DNA of 64,000 nucleotides from CAIKMD01 sp036501365. Its GTDB lineage: Bacteria > Pseudomonadota > Alphaproteobacteria > ATCC43930 > CGMCC-115725. A model generated the notes under the pieces. That model worked only from the letters and a program-made list of their open reading frames with translations, was not told the origin of the DNA and made no database searches. The DNA is taken from positions 56,650 through 120,649 of the forward strand of contig DASYAL010000018.1 of the NCBI GenBank assembly GCA_036501365.1. Reading direction: 5' to 3'. Made by a program: the position numbers and the translations under genes. Shown here piece after piece: positions 1-8,031 of the stretch. Numbering within the stretch: the first letter of the stretch is position 1; the number at the start of each line of letters is the position of its first letter.

Positions 1-906
1 TATCTCCTCTTTCAGATGGTGTTCGGCATCGGCCTCGTCTGCGCCGCGGTATTCGGTTATCTGCTGGTGCCGACTTGGGGCTGGCAGATCATGTTCTATG
101 TCGGCGGCCTGCCGGCGCTGCTGGTGTTCGTCATGCGCTTCACGCTGCCGGAATCGCCGCGCTGGTTGGTACAGAAGGGCCGCTATGCCGAGGCCGACCG
201 GGTCGTCGGCGACATCGAGGAATCGATCCGCCGCTCGGGCAAGGAGCTGCCGCCGCCGCGCGTGACCTCGGCCGTCGCCGCGGCGCCGCAGCGCACGCGC
301 TGGAGCGAGATTTTCGAGGGCATCTATCTCAGGCGCACGCTGAGCGACTGGGCGTTCTGGTTCTGCTGCTTTTCGACGACCTATGGCCTCCTCACTTGGC
401 TGCCGACGCTCTACCGCACCGTCTTCCACCTGCCGGTCGCGGAGGCGCTGAAATACGGCATGATCACCAGCCTCACCGGCATCGTCAGCGCGGTCGCCTG
501 CGCCTTTTTCATCGACACAATCGGCCGCCGCACCTGGTTCACCGTCGCTTTCTTCTGCGGCGGATTGACCTTGCTGGCGCTGTGGCTGCACGGCGCCGAC
601 AGCGCCGAGACCATCGTCGGCTTCGTCAGCTTCGGCATGTTCTTCATGTCGTCGCTGTCCTTGGCGCTCAACCTCTATACCAGCGAGATTTATCCGACAC
701 GCATCCGCGCTTTCGGCGGCGCGGTCGGCGGCGCCTGGCAGCGCGTCGCCGCGGTGCTCGGCCCCAATGTGATCGCCTGGCTGTTGCCTTACGGCACCGG
801 CACGCTGTTCCTCTATTTCGGCGGGCTCGCGATCATCGGCGGCGTGCTGTCGATCTTCTTCGCCGTCGAGACCAAGGGCAAATCGCTCGAAGAGCTGTCG
901 CCCTAA
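1..906 (+). CDS. MFS transporter, C-terminal part (cut by window start)
   Basis: The reading frame is open from base 1, so the gene begins upstream and only about 301 C-terminal residues are visible. The product is an inner-membrane secondary carrier of the major facilitator superfamily. After a transmembrane hairpin it carries the PESPRWLVQKGR loop typical of the sugar-porter/aromatic-acid-symporter branch, and then six further hydrophobic segments with the RxxTRIRAFGG-type loop before the last helices. It sits beside a LigA/LigB-type dioxygenase pair on the opposite strand, so import of an aromatic acid is a reasonable guess, but the substrate is inferred from context only. Confidence 0.9.
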   Translation, partial: YLLFQMVFGIGLVCAAVFGYLLVPTWGWQIMFYVGGLPALLVFVMRFTLPESPRWLVQKGRYAEADRVVGDIEESIRRSGKELPPPRVTSAVAAAPQRTRWSEIFEGIYLRRTLSDWAFWFCCFSTTYGLLTWLPTLYRTVFHLPVAEALKYGMITSLTGIVSAVACAFFIDTIGRRTWFTVAFFCGGLTLLALWLHGADSAETIVGFVSFGMFFMSSLSLALNLYTSEIYPTRIRAFGGAVGGAWQRVAAVLGPNVIAWLLPYGTGTLFLYFGGLAIIGGVLSIFFAVETKGKSLEELSP

Positions 907-912
907 AACGAC

Positions 913-1302
913 CTACCGCGGCTTCAGCTCGACCTTGAAGCCGTCGGGATCGTGAATGTAGAGCGACGGGCCGGTGCCGTAGGCACCGAGCCGCGTCATG
1001 ATCTCGGTGGCCGCGATGCCCTGCGCCGTGAGATGCGCGGCGAGGGCGTTGATGTCGCTGCAACGGATCGAAAGGCAGAGATGATCGATGCCTTGCTTGG
1101 CCGCTTCGGCCGCCGGCCCATTGCCGGGCACGATATCGATCTGCTGCTCGCCGAAGCGGAGATGGATGATCTTCGCCTTCTCGTTGATCGCATCGACCGT
1201 GCAGCCGAGCTTCTCGCAATAGAATTTGCGCGAGGCTTCCTGATCGCGGACATAGAGAACGACGTGATCGATGCCGAGTGGGGCGTAGGGGCGCTCGGCC
1301 AT
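913..1302 (-). CDS. VOC (glyoxalase/bleomycin-resistance fold) protein
   Basis: A 129-residue single-domain protein of the vicinal-oxygen-chelate superfamily. It opens with the DHVVLYVRD strand, has an FYCEKLG helix, a central DHLCLSI strand carrying a potential metal His, and ends DPDGFKVELKP, which supplies the usual C-terminal Glu ligand. The ATG at 1302 is chosen over an upstream in-frame TTG at 1317 because it avoids overlap with the LigB-like gene, whose stop lies 2 bp upstream. It is probably the last gene of a three-gene minus-strand operon with the LigA/LigB-type pair, hence perhaps an accessory ring-cleavage or isomerase step. Specific function unknown. Confidence 0.85.
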   Translation of the reverse strand: MAERPYAPLGIDHVVLYVRDQEASRKFYCEKLGCTVDAINEKAKIIHLRFGEQQIDIVPGNGPAAEAAKQGIDHLCLSIRCSDINALAAHLTAQGIAATEIMTRLGAYGTGPSLYIHDPDGFKVELKPR

Positions 1303-1304
1303 CG

Positions 1305-2129
1305 CTACACCCGCCAAGCCGCCCAGCCGCAGCCGACATAGACTTCGGGCATCACGCGATAGTCGATGAGATCGAAACCGCGGTTGCCGGCGGCGGCATG
1401 AGCGATCACCCAGTTGCGCACCTCATGGGTGCCGTTGCCGGCCGCTTCCATGCGGTCGTCGAGCAATCGGGTCAGGGGTCCTTCGGCGCCGTTCGCGAAC
1501 GCCTTGATGCAGTCGCGGTCGAACGCCTCGTCGATCGCGCCCATGGTCGGCTCGCCGATCGAATGGCTGAGCCCGCCGGAAGCGAGGATCGCGACGCGGA
1601 TCTTCTCGGGATAGGTCGCGATCGCCTGCGCCAGGAGCTTGCCCCAGGCGAAACAGCGCCTGATGCTGGGCATCGGCGGCTCGAGATTGTTGACGACGAT
1701 CGGCACGACGCGCGGCAAGCGCGCCAGCGCCATCTTTGCCAAGGGAATGCAGAAACCGTGATCGAGCGCCAAATGATGCGAGATCGAGGGCTCGAAATCC
1801 TCATCGAGCGCGGTCTTCGCGATATGCTGCGCGAAAGCCGCGTCGCCCGGTATCGGCCGCCACGGGAAATCTTTCATGAAGAGCTCGGGCGGGCCGTCAT
1901 GGCTCTCGCCGACGCCGATGCAAACGCTGGGCAGGTTGTCGAGGAAAAAATTCGTCCAGTGATCGGGGGCCAGGACGATCAGCACGTCGGGACGGGTCGC
2001 GGCGAGACGCCGGCCGAGCTCCCCGAAATCCGCGGTGATGATGTCGCGGCTCGTGGCCTGGAGCTTGTCCCAGTCGCGCGCGATCAGCGGCGCGTGGCTG
2101 GCGGCGAAAGCGCCGACGAACTCAGCCAT
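1305..2129 (-). CDS. Class III extradiol dioxygenase, catalytic (LigB-type) subunit
   Basis: About 274 residues with the hallmarks of the LigB superfamily: ASHAPLI at the N-terminus and APDHW further on, each supplying a His iron ligand, a LASGGLSHS glycine-rich segment, and a C-terminal HEVRNW with the probable Glu ligand. The family opens catecholic rings such as protocatechuate next to the hydroxyls using non-haem Fe(II). The ATG at 2129 has an AAGGA Shine-Dalgarno about 9 bp away and overlaps the end of the LigA-like gene by 8 bp, so the two are probably translationally coupled. The exact ring substrate cannot be assigned. Confidence 0.9.
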   Translation of the reverse strand: MAEFVGAFAASHAPLIARDWDKLQATSRDIITADFGELGRRLAATRPDVLIVLAPDHWTNFFLDNLPSVCIGVGESHDGPPELFMKDFPWRPIPGDAAFAQHIAKTALDEDFEPSISHHLALDHGFCIPLAKMALARLPRVVPIVVNNLEPPMPSIRRCFAWGKLLAQAIATYPEKIRVAILASGGLSHSIGEPTMGAIDEAFDRDCIKAFANGAEGPLTRLLDDRMEAAGNGTHEVRNWVIAHAAAGNRGFDLIDYRVMPEVYVGCGWAAWRV

Positions 2130-2388
2130 GGGACGCATCCTTTTGCATCGCGTGCAGCTGCGCGACGAAATTGTCGTCGCTCATGCCGGCCGCGCCGAAA
2201 TAAAACCGCAGTAAATAGGCGTTGACCCGCGGCGCCAGCACCGCGACATCGTCGCTGCGGATCGCTTGCAACACCTCGGGACTGAGCGGATAGCGCGCCA
2301 GGACCTTCTCGCGATCGGCGCGATATTCGGCGCTCGCCCCGGGCCGTTGCAGATCGTAACAGAGCTTCGAAAACCAGTAATCGGTCAT
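2122..2388 (-). CDS. LigA-like small subunit of extradiol dioxygenase
   Basis: An 88-residue helical protein resembling the alpha subunit of protocatechuate 4,5-dioxygenase, which caps the LigB active site. The visible signature is FSKLCYDLQRP near the N-terminus, then a YPLSPEVLQAIRSDD segment and a final LLRFYFGAAGMS helix. It overlaps the start of the LigB-like gene by 8 bp, as in known lig operons. It is short relative to LigA of Sphingobium, which has additional residues, but matches stand-alone LigA-domain proteins. Confidence 0.85.
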   Translation of the reverse strand: MTDYWFSKLCYDLQRPGASAEYRADREKVLARYPLSPEVLQAIRSDDVAVLAPRVNAYLLRFYFGAAGMSDDNFVAQLHAMQKDASHG

Positions 2389-2460
2389 GGCACGATCTTA
2401 GCCCGCTACCCCAGCCACGCCAATTATGCTAGCCATCGCTCAAAGAACGGGAGGAGCATC

Positions 2461-3426
2461 ATGAAGGCAGCCGTGGTCGGCGAAAGCGCGCTCGAAATCC
2501 GCGACGTGCCGCAGCCGAAGCCCAAGCCGAATGAGGTGCTGGTCAAGGTTCGCGCGATCGGCATGAACCGCGCCGAGCTGCCGGGCGCCTATGGCTCCGG
2601 CCATACCCGCGTCACTGGCACCATCCCTGGTCTCGAATGGTCGGGCGAAGTGGTCGAATGCGGCGCCGAGGTTAAAGGCTACAAGCCCGGCGACCGCGTG
2701 ATGTGCACCGGCCAAGCGGGCTATGCCGAATATGCGGTCTGCGACTGGGGCCGCACCTCGCCGATCCCGGCGAATAATATGAGCTGGGAGCAAGCCGCGA
2801 CCTTCCCCAGCGCGCTCGGCACCATGCATGATGCGATCGTCACCAATGCGAAGCTCCAGCCTGGCGAGACCATCCTCATCCAGGGCGCAAGCTCGGGCGT
2901 CGGGCTGATGGGCTTGCAGATCGCCAAGCTCAAAGGCGCGAAGCTGGTTATCGGCACCTCGACCAACGAGACGCGGCGCGCGCGCCTCACGGAATACGGC
3001 GCCGATCTCGCCATCGATACGCGCAAAGCCAATTGGTCCGAAGAGGCGCTGAAGGCGACCGAGGGCAAGGGCGTCAACGTCATCATCGACACGGTCTCGG
3101 CGCCGGTCGCGATCGAGAACATGAAAGCGGCGGCGGTCCTGGGCCGCATCGTCAATGTCGGCCGGCTCGGCGGTGGGCGCGGCGAGTTCGACTACAACCT
3201 CCACGCCAACAAGCGCATCGCCTATATCGGCGTCACCCACCGCACGCGCTCGATGGAGGAGCTGCGCGCCGAGGTGCGCAACATGCGTGCCGATCTCTGG
3301 GATGCCGTCACCGCCGGCAAGCTCAAGCTGCCGATCGACCGCGTCTTCAAGCTCGACGACGCCGAGGCAGCGCAAACGCATATGCGCACCAACGCGCATT
3401 TCGGCAAGATCGTGATGGTGCCTTAG
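2461..3426 (+). CDS. Zinc-independent MDR family quinone oxidoreductase-like enzyme
   Basis: A 321-residue medium-chain dehydrogenase/reductase with a GroES-like N-terminal half (PKPKPNEVLVKVRAIGMN) and a Rossmann half carrying the nucleotide-binding GASSGVGLMG motif. No cysteine-rich structural zinc lobe is visible, consistent with the NADPH:quinone reductase/enoyl reductase branch. The ATG at 2461 follows a good GGGAGGA ribosome binding site; the frame is open further upstream but that part has no family similarity. It is divergent from the LigA/LigB-type operon across a 72-bp gap, so the two may share a control region. Substrate unknown. Confidence 0.9.
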   Translation: MKAAVVGESALEIRDVPQPKPKPNEVLVKVRAIGMNRAELPGAYGSGHTRVTGTIPGLEWSGEVVECGAEVKGYKPGDRVMCTGQAGYAEYAVCDWGRTSPIPANNMSWEQAATFPSALGTMHDAIVTNAKLQPGETILIQGASSGVGLMGLQIAKLKGAKLVIGTSTNETRRARLTEYGADLAIDTRKANWSEEALKATEGKGVNVIIDTVSAPVAIENMKAAAVLGRIVNVGRLGGGRGEFDYNLHANKRIAYIGVTHRTRSMEELRAEVRNMRADLWDAVTAGKLKLPIDRVFKLDDAEAAQTHMRTNAHFGKIVMVP

Positions 3427-3442
3427 AGAAGCGAGGCCGGCG

Positions 3443-4669
3443 CTACTCCGCGGCGCCGGCCGCTTCCGCAGCCTCGGAGTCGAGCGCGGCCTGGGTTTTG
3501 CCCGAGGCACGCGCCGTGCCCATGCAGAAGATGCTCGCGACGAGGATGATCGAGGCGAGGATCAGCACCCAATCGCCATAGCCGTGGTCGATGAGATAGC
3601 CGAACGGCACCGGCGTCAGCGCACCGCCCAAGGCAAGGCCCGAGCTGACGAAGCCGAACACCTTGCCGATCTCCGACGGCGGCACGGCGTCTTTCAGCAT
3701 GATGTCGCGCGGCGTGCGGCTGCCGCCGAGGCCGAGGCCGGAGAAGAACATCAGCACGACTGCGACGACGCCGGTCACCGGAGCGATGCCGACGAAGAAG
3801 GTCAGGAGCGAGGACGCGCCGGTCAAGCCCGCGACCATCATCATCACATAAGCCTTCGAGCGATCGACCACCCAGCCGCCGAAGAGGATGCCGCAGACCG
3901 TGCCGAGCATGTACGCGGTGAGCGCCGAGGAAGCGACAGCGAGCTCGATTCCCTTCACCTGATGGAGGATGGTGATGAGCCAGGCCTGGACGCCGCTGCC
4001 GGCGGCCGAGCCGAGGAGATAGAAGCAGAAGAACAGGATCATCGTGCGGTCGAAGACCAGCGCACTGAGGCTCATCCCGGCAGTCTTCTTCTTCGTCATG
4101 CCGGCGACGTCCTGCAGGATTTTGCTTTGCCACACGATCGCCACCGCGACCGGCACGCCGGCGAGGCCGACGATCATCAGCGCCTCGCGCCAGCCGAAGA
4201 AACTCGCCAGGACGGCGACCACCGGGGGCGCCAGCGCGAAGCCGGCATTGCCGGTGAAGGTATGGAAGGCGAAAGCCTTACCCATTTTTTCGGGGCGGAT
4301 CGAGGCGGCGAGGATGGTGTAATCGGCGGGATGATAGACCGCGTTGGCGGCGCCCGAGATGGCGGCGAGGACGAGAAGCTGCCAGTAGGAGCCGGCAAAG
4401 CCCATCGCCGAGATGGCGAGCGACATGACCAGGGTGTTGATGACGAGGAACCGCCGCGCGCCGAAGCGGTCGACGAGGAAGCCGTAGGGCGTCTGCATCA
4501 ACGCCGCCATGATCGACATCACCACCGGCACGAGGCCGAGCTCGGCGTAGCTGATGCCGAAGTCCTTCTGCAGGAAAAGGAACAGCGGTGGCAGGGTGAG
4601 GGTGTAGAAATGCGACAGGAAATGCCCGTTGCCGATGAGGATGTTGACGCGGGCATCGCGCGAGATCAT
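3443..4669 (-). CDS. MFS transporter
   Basis: A 408-residue protein with about twelve hydrophobic segments, an MFS carrier of the inner membrane. The first inter-helix region shows the conserved GFLVDRFGARR loop after helix 2, and a second GGWVVDRSKAY copy appears in the second half, as expected for the internal duplication. The ATG at 4669 starts at MISRDARVN; an in-frame TTG at 4705 is possible but adds a non-hydrophobic extension. Convergent with the MDR gene 16 bp away. Upstream lies a palindromic repeat rather than an obvious promoter. Substrate not assignable. Confidence 0.88.
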   Translation of the reverse strand: MISRDARVNILIGNGHFLSHFYTLTLPPLFLFLQKDFGISYAELGLVPVVMSIMAALMQTPYGFLVDRFGARRFLVINTLVMSLAISAMGFAGSYWQLLVLAAISGAANAVYHPADYTILAASIRPEKMGKAFAFHTFTGNAGFALAPPVVAVLASFFGWREALMIVGLAGVPVAVAIVWQSKILQDVAGMTKKKTAGMSLSALVFDRTMILFFCFYLLGSAAGSGVQAWLITILHQVKGIELAVASSALTAYMLGTVCGILFGGWVVDRSKAYVMMMVAGLTGASSLLTFFVGIAPVTGVVAVVLMFFSGLGLGGSRTPRDIMLKDAVPPSEIGKVFGFVSSGLALGGALTPVPFGYLIDHGYGDWVLILASIILVASIFCMGTARASGKTQAALDSEAAEAAGAAE

Positions 4670-4710
4670 GGGCCGGATTTTGCGGCAAGTTAGCCCGGGT
4701 TGCAAGACGA

Positions 4711-4832
4711 CGTTGCGCCCTTCGACTGCTCGCTAGCGCGCGCGCTCAGGGTGAGGAAAAAGCAAAGAGGGCATTCACGAAGCGATGCCCAGCACGATCT
4801 CCCTCGTCCTGAGCGAAGTCGAAGGACGCGTG
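4711..4832. repeat. Composite palindromic repeat of the CCTTCGACT...CTCAGG type
   Basis: Two divergent copies of one motif: CCCTTCGACTGCTCGC with CGCTCAGGGTGAGG on the left, and on the right CCTCGTCCTGAGCGAAGT followed by CGAAGG, which is its reverse complement. Related pairs occur at 27054-27176 and 52747-52880. This looks like a REP/REPIN-type intergenic element. It also encodes a spurious LSEVEG peptide that extends the downstream reading frame. Confidence 0.75.
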
Positions 4833-4883
4833 ATCGCATTGCAACGACCTGCTACAAACGCGGCAAGGGAGTGGAGGCTGCCG

Positions 4884-5972
4884 ATGAAATTCGCTCATTT
4901 CGCCCATGTCTGGGGCAAGAAGGGCATGACGCCCGCCGCGCGCTACGAGCAGCTCTGGCGCGAGCTCCAGCTCTGCGACGAGCTCGGCTTCGATTACGGC
5001 TTCTGCGTCGAGCATCATTTCCGGCCTGAAGAAAGCTGGATGTCGGCACCGAGCCTCTTCACCGTCGCCGCCGGCGCGCGCACCAAACACATCCGCCTCG
5101 GCGGCATGGGCTATATCGTGCCGCTGCATCATCCCCTGCGGCTCGTCGAGGAGATCGCCCTCGCCGACCAGATGACCGGCGGCCGCGTCGAGCTCGGCCT
5201 CGTGCCGGGCATCACCGAGCGCTATTTCGAGCCGTTCGAGGTCGATTTCGCCAGCCGCCGCGAGGTGACGCTGGAATTCGTCTCCTTTCTGCGCGCCGCT
5301 TTCACCGACGCCCCGAGCTTCAGCTTCGAGGGCAAGCATCACCACGCGCACGACGCCAAGCTCGCCGTCAATCCGCTGCAAAAGCCGCATCCGCCGCTGT
5401 GGATCGAGACGCGCGATGCGGCGACGCTCGAATTCTGCGCCCGCGAGGGCATCAACGTCGGCTATTTCCTGCTCTCGCCGCGCGAGGATAGCGGGCCGAA
5501 ATACCGGAAATTCCTCGAGGATTGGCGGAAGGCGGGCCACAAGGCCAAGCCCAACCTCGCTTATTCCACCGTTGTCTATGTCGACGAGACCGACCAGAAG
5601 GCGCTCGACAAAGCGCTCGCCGAAGCCGGCCAAGCCTATCGCGGCTTCCTGCCCAACACCGAGGACCCGGCGGAGCTGAAGCGCCATCAGCAGGAGCACG
5701 CCCAGCGCTACATCGACCGGCGCGAATTCGGCGCCGCCGAGATCGCGCTCCATCTCCTCGACGCCGACTGGCTTTTGGCGCACGATCTGATCCTGATCGG
5801 CTCGCCCGACACGGTCGCGAAGAAGCTCAAGAAGATCGCCACCGAAGGCGTCTTCAACACCTTCTTCGGCGAATTCAATTTCGGCCAGCTCGGGGAAGCG
5901 GATCTGATGCGCTCGATCCGCCTCTTCGGCGCCGAGGTGATGCCGCAGCTGCGCGATTTCGAGCCGTTCTAG
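4884..5972 (+). CDS. LLM class flavin-dependent oxidoreductase (luciferase-like monooxygenase)
   Basis: A 362-residue TIM-barrel enzyme of the bacterial luciferase-like family, which uses reduced FMN or F420 to oxygenate diverse substrates. Visible signatures are FCVEHHF near residue 45, DQMTGGRVELGLVPG, and LQKPHPPLWIETRD, a family-typical strand. The start at 4884 follows a GGGAGTGGAGG ribosome binding site; the open frame upstream is encoded by repeat DNA and is excluded. A paralogue, broken by a stop codon, lies at 59878-60891. The natural substrate is unknown. Confidence 0.9.
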   Translation: MKFAHFAHVWGKKGMTPAARYEQLWRELQLCDELGFDYGFCVEHHFRPEESWMSAPSLFTVAAGARTKHIRLGGMGYIVPLHHPLRLVEEIALADQMTGGRVELGLVPGITERYFEPFEVDFASRREVTLEFVSFLRAAFTDAPSFSFEGKHHHAHDAKLAVNPLQKPHPPLWIETRDAATLEFCAREGINVGYFLLSPREDSGPKYRKFLEDWRKAGHKAKPNLAYSTVVYVDETDQKALDKALAEAGQAYRGFLPNTEDPAELKRHQQEHAQRYIDRREFGAAEIALHLLDADWLLAHDLILIGSPDTVAKKLKKIATEGVFNTFFGEFNFGQLGEADLMRSIRLFGAEVMPQLRDFEPF

Positions 5973-5982
5973 GCGCGCGCGT

Positions 5983-7020
5983 TTACTGCCCCTTGTAGAC
6001 GAGCGCGTCCTTGGCGCGGGCGACGACGTTCGCCGGCATCGCATAGACCTTCGCCACCAGCTTCTGCACATCCTCGCCCGAGAGCGGCTCGATATCGAGC
6101 CGCTGCTTCTTGGCATCGGCGAGCAGATCCTTATCTTTGAGCGCATCCATGAACGCCTTGCGCAGCGCGTCGATCCGTGCTTGCGGCACGCTGGGCGGCG
6201 CGACGAACGGCCGGCCGAAAACCTCCTGGCTGTAGGCGAGCTCCATCACCGCACGATCTTCGTCGGTCTTGGCAAAGCTGTAGGTCAGCGGGATGTGCAG
6301 GGAATCGAGCAACGGATGCCCGCGGTTGCTCTCTTGCGCGATGACCTTGTACTGGCCGCTGGTCTGCCAATCGGGGTGCTCGACCTCGATGCTCGAGACA
6401 CCGACGCCGCAATCGCCCTGCGCCTCGCCCTGTTCGACCGCGAGGCTGATCTCGCGCGAGCCGGGATAACCGCGCACCACCTTCCACTTCGCACCGAGCA
6501 GATTGTTCTCGAGCGCTGGCATGTCGACGGTCGAGCCGCCCGCGGCGCTCGCCGCCAGGGTCACCGGCGTGGTGAAGACGTCCTCATAGCGTTTGATGGG
6601 CGCGTCCGCGCGTAAGATGCAGAGGAAGGTCTCGACATTGGCGCTGCCGATATAGGTGAGCTTGCTCGGATCGTCCTCGACCTTCTGCGTGCCGATCAGC
6701 GGATCGAGCACGGCGCCGGGGAAGATGATGCCGAATTCGGTGCCGTCCTTGGGCGCGACCGAATAGAGGTAGGCGGCGAGGCGATTGCCGCCCGCGCCCG
6801 GCATGTTCACCGGCACGATGCTGGGACTGCCCGGAATGTATTTGCCGATGTACTGGCCCACCAGCCGGCCGTAGCTGTCATAGCCGCCGCCCGGGGTCGA
6901 GGCGATATAAAGCTTGAGCTGCTTGCCTTTATAGAATTGCGCCACCGCGTCCTGCGCATGCGCCGCATAAGACGCCGTCATCGCCAAGACGGCCGCAACC
7001 GCGCCGATCAACATTCGCAT
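5983..7020 (-). CDS. TctC/Bug-type periplasmic binding protein (tripartite tricarboxylate transporter family)
   Basis: A 345-residue protein beginning with a Sec signal peptide (hydrophobic core AVAAVLAMTA, cleavage near AHAQ-DA). The mature part starts with FYKGKQLKLYIASTPGGGYD and contains VVNMPGAGG-like (VPVNMPGAGGN) features of the TctC/Bug family, which bind carboxylates in the periplasm. No TctA/TctB membrane genes are nearby, so it is an orphan binding protein here. The ATG at 7020 has an AGGGAGG site upstream. Convergent with the LLM monooxygenase gene. Ligand unknown. Confidence 0.88.
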   Translation of the reverse strand: MRMLIGAVAAVLAMTASYAAHAQDAVAQFYKGKQLKLYIASTPGGGYDSYGRLVGQYIGKYIPGSPSIVPVNMPGAGGNRLAAYLYSVAPKDGTEFGIIFPGAVLDPLIGTQKVEDDPSKLTYIGSANVETFLCILRADAPIKRYEDVFTTPVTLAASAAGGSTVDMPALENNLLGAKWKVVRGYPGSREISLAVEQGEAQGDCGVGVSSIEVEHPDWQTSGQYKVIAQESNRGHPLLDSLHIPLTYSFAKTDEDRAVMELAYSQEVFGRPFVAPPSVPQARIDALRKAFMDALKDKDLLADAKKQRLDIEPLSGEDVQKLVAKVYAMPANVVARAKDALVYKGQ

Positions 7021-7067
7021 CCTTGCCTCCCTGTAGCGGCGTCGCTGCCTGACGCTCGCTCGTCAAC

Positions 7068-7363
7068 TGGTGCCGGTGAAGGGACTTGAACCCCCACTCC
7101 CTTGCGAGAAACGGATTTTCGTACCACTTCGGCTTTCGCCGCCCCGCCTTCGGGTTCGTGGTCTGGACTGTCCCTTCACCATCGCGGCTTGCCGCCGCCT
7201 TAGGTGCCGCCCGTCCAGTCTCTACACCTTCCCGATCACTCGGGCTTGGCTCGGGATCAGCAGCAAAGCCTTCCCCGACTTTGAGCGGTTCTACGCCCGG
7301 CATTTCCACCGGGGCACTCAACTTGCTCTGAGTCCGTCGCGTCTACCATTCCGCCACACCGGC
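7068..7363 (-). tRNA. tRNA-Leu(CAA) gene interrupted by a group I intron
   Basis: The 5' exon is 7330-7363 (34 nt) and the 3' exon 7068-7119 (52 nt), giving an 86-nt tRNA. The acceptor arms GCCGGTG and CACCGGC pair perfectly, followed by discriminator A and an encoded CCA. The D arm reads GCGGAATGGTAGACGC, the anticodon stem is ACGGA/TCCGT, and the joined loop is CTCAAAA, so the anticodon is CAA (Leu, UUG codon). A long variable arm (CTC/GAG) marks it as class II, agreeing with leucine. The T arm carries TTCAAGT. The intron lies between bases 34 and 35, the site used in cyanobacterial tRNA-Leu(UAA). Confidence 0.92.
7120..7329 (-). ncRNA. Group I self-splicing intron (IC3-like) inside tRNA-Leu(CAA)
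   Basis: The 210-nt insert ends in G (7120), the expected omega-G, and is bounded by the two tRNA halves. Core motifs of group I introns are visible on the minus strand: GAGCCAAGCC (about 7241-7250, P4 side), GTGTAGAGACTGGACGGG (7210-7227, the R region with the 5' strand of P7) and AAGGGACAGTCCAGAC (7161-7176, the S region). From memory these closely resemble the Anabaena tRNA-Leu intron core. The guide GAGT (7316-7319) pairs with exon ACTC, so the 5' splice site is a C-G pair rather than the usual U-G wobble. There is no room for a homing endonuclease. Confidence 0.88.
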
Positions 7364-7439
7364 ACGGGCGCCTCTATAGCGTTCTCGCCGCCGCGCGCCA
7401 AGCCTTGCGGCTTGCGGTCATGCCCACTAAAGCAGCGCG

Positions 7440-7910
7440 ATGACCCTGCGTTATTTCGAGGATTTCCGGATCGGCGAGCACATGCGGCTCGGGCGCCGCA
7501 CCGTGACCGAGGCGGAGATGCTCGCCTTCGCCCGCGATTGGGATCCGCAACGCATCCATGTCGATCGCGATTTCGCGCAGCAAGCCCATTTCGGGGGGAT
7601 CATCGCCAGCGGTTGGTATACCTGCGCGGTCTTCATGCGGCTGCTGGTCGACGGCTTGCTGCGAGAAGCAAGCGCGATCGCCTCGCCGGGCGTCGACACC
7701 ATCCGCTGGATCCACCCCGTGCGGCCGGGCGACGTGCTGCGCGCCGAGATCACGGTGACCGAGACGGTGCCATCGCAGACCAAGCCGGATCGCGGACTCG
7801 TGAAACACGATTGCAAGGTCTTCAACCAGGCGGACGAGCTGGTAATGACCCTGCGCACCCTCGCGCTCTTCGCGTGCCGCCCCTTGCCCGAACCCGCCGC
7901 GACGGGGTAG
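7440..7910 (+). CDS. MaoC-like hot-dog dehydratase
   Basis: A 156-residue single hot-dog-fold protein of the MaoC family, which hydrates or dehydrates enoyl/hydroxyacyl-CoA thioesters. The catalytic Asp/His signature is seen in DWDPQRIHVDRDF at about residues 38-50, followed by FGGIIASGWYT, the usual hydratase-2 helix, and VRPGDVLRAEI. It stands alone between the tRNA gene and the DedA gene. The length suits a MaoC_dehydratas monodomain protein. The substrate chain is unknown. Confidence 0.9.
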   Translation: MTLRYFEDFRIGEHMRLGRRTVTEAEMLAFARDWDPQRIHVDRDFAQQAHFGGIIASGWYTCAVFMRLLVDGLLREASAIASPGVDTIRWIHPVRPGDVLRAEITVTETVPSQTKPDRGLVKHDCKVFNQADELVMTLRTLALFACRPLPEPAATG

Positions 7911-8031
7911 AGCGTAGCACAGGCGAGCGCCGAATCTTCAGGCGCGAGCCGTCGTGCGAAGCCTCTTCTTGGGATTCGGGCGCCGGCTTTGCTACGCCAG
8001 CAGGCAGCCTCGGCCCAAGGAACCTTCGCCT

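Noticed and set aside
6929..7321. A 130-residue open frame across the tRNA and intron
   Set aside because: It runs through the tRNA exon and intron structure, lacks family similarity and is explained by GC-rich composition.
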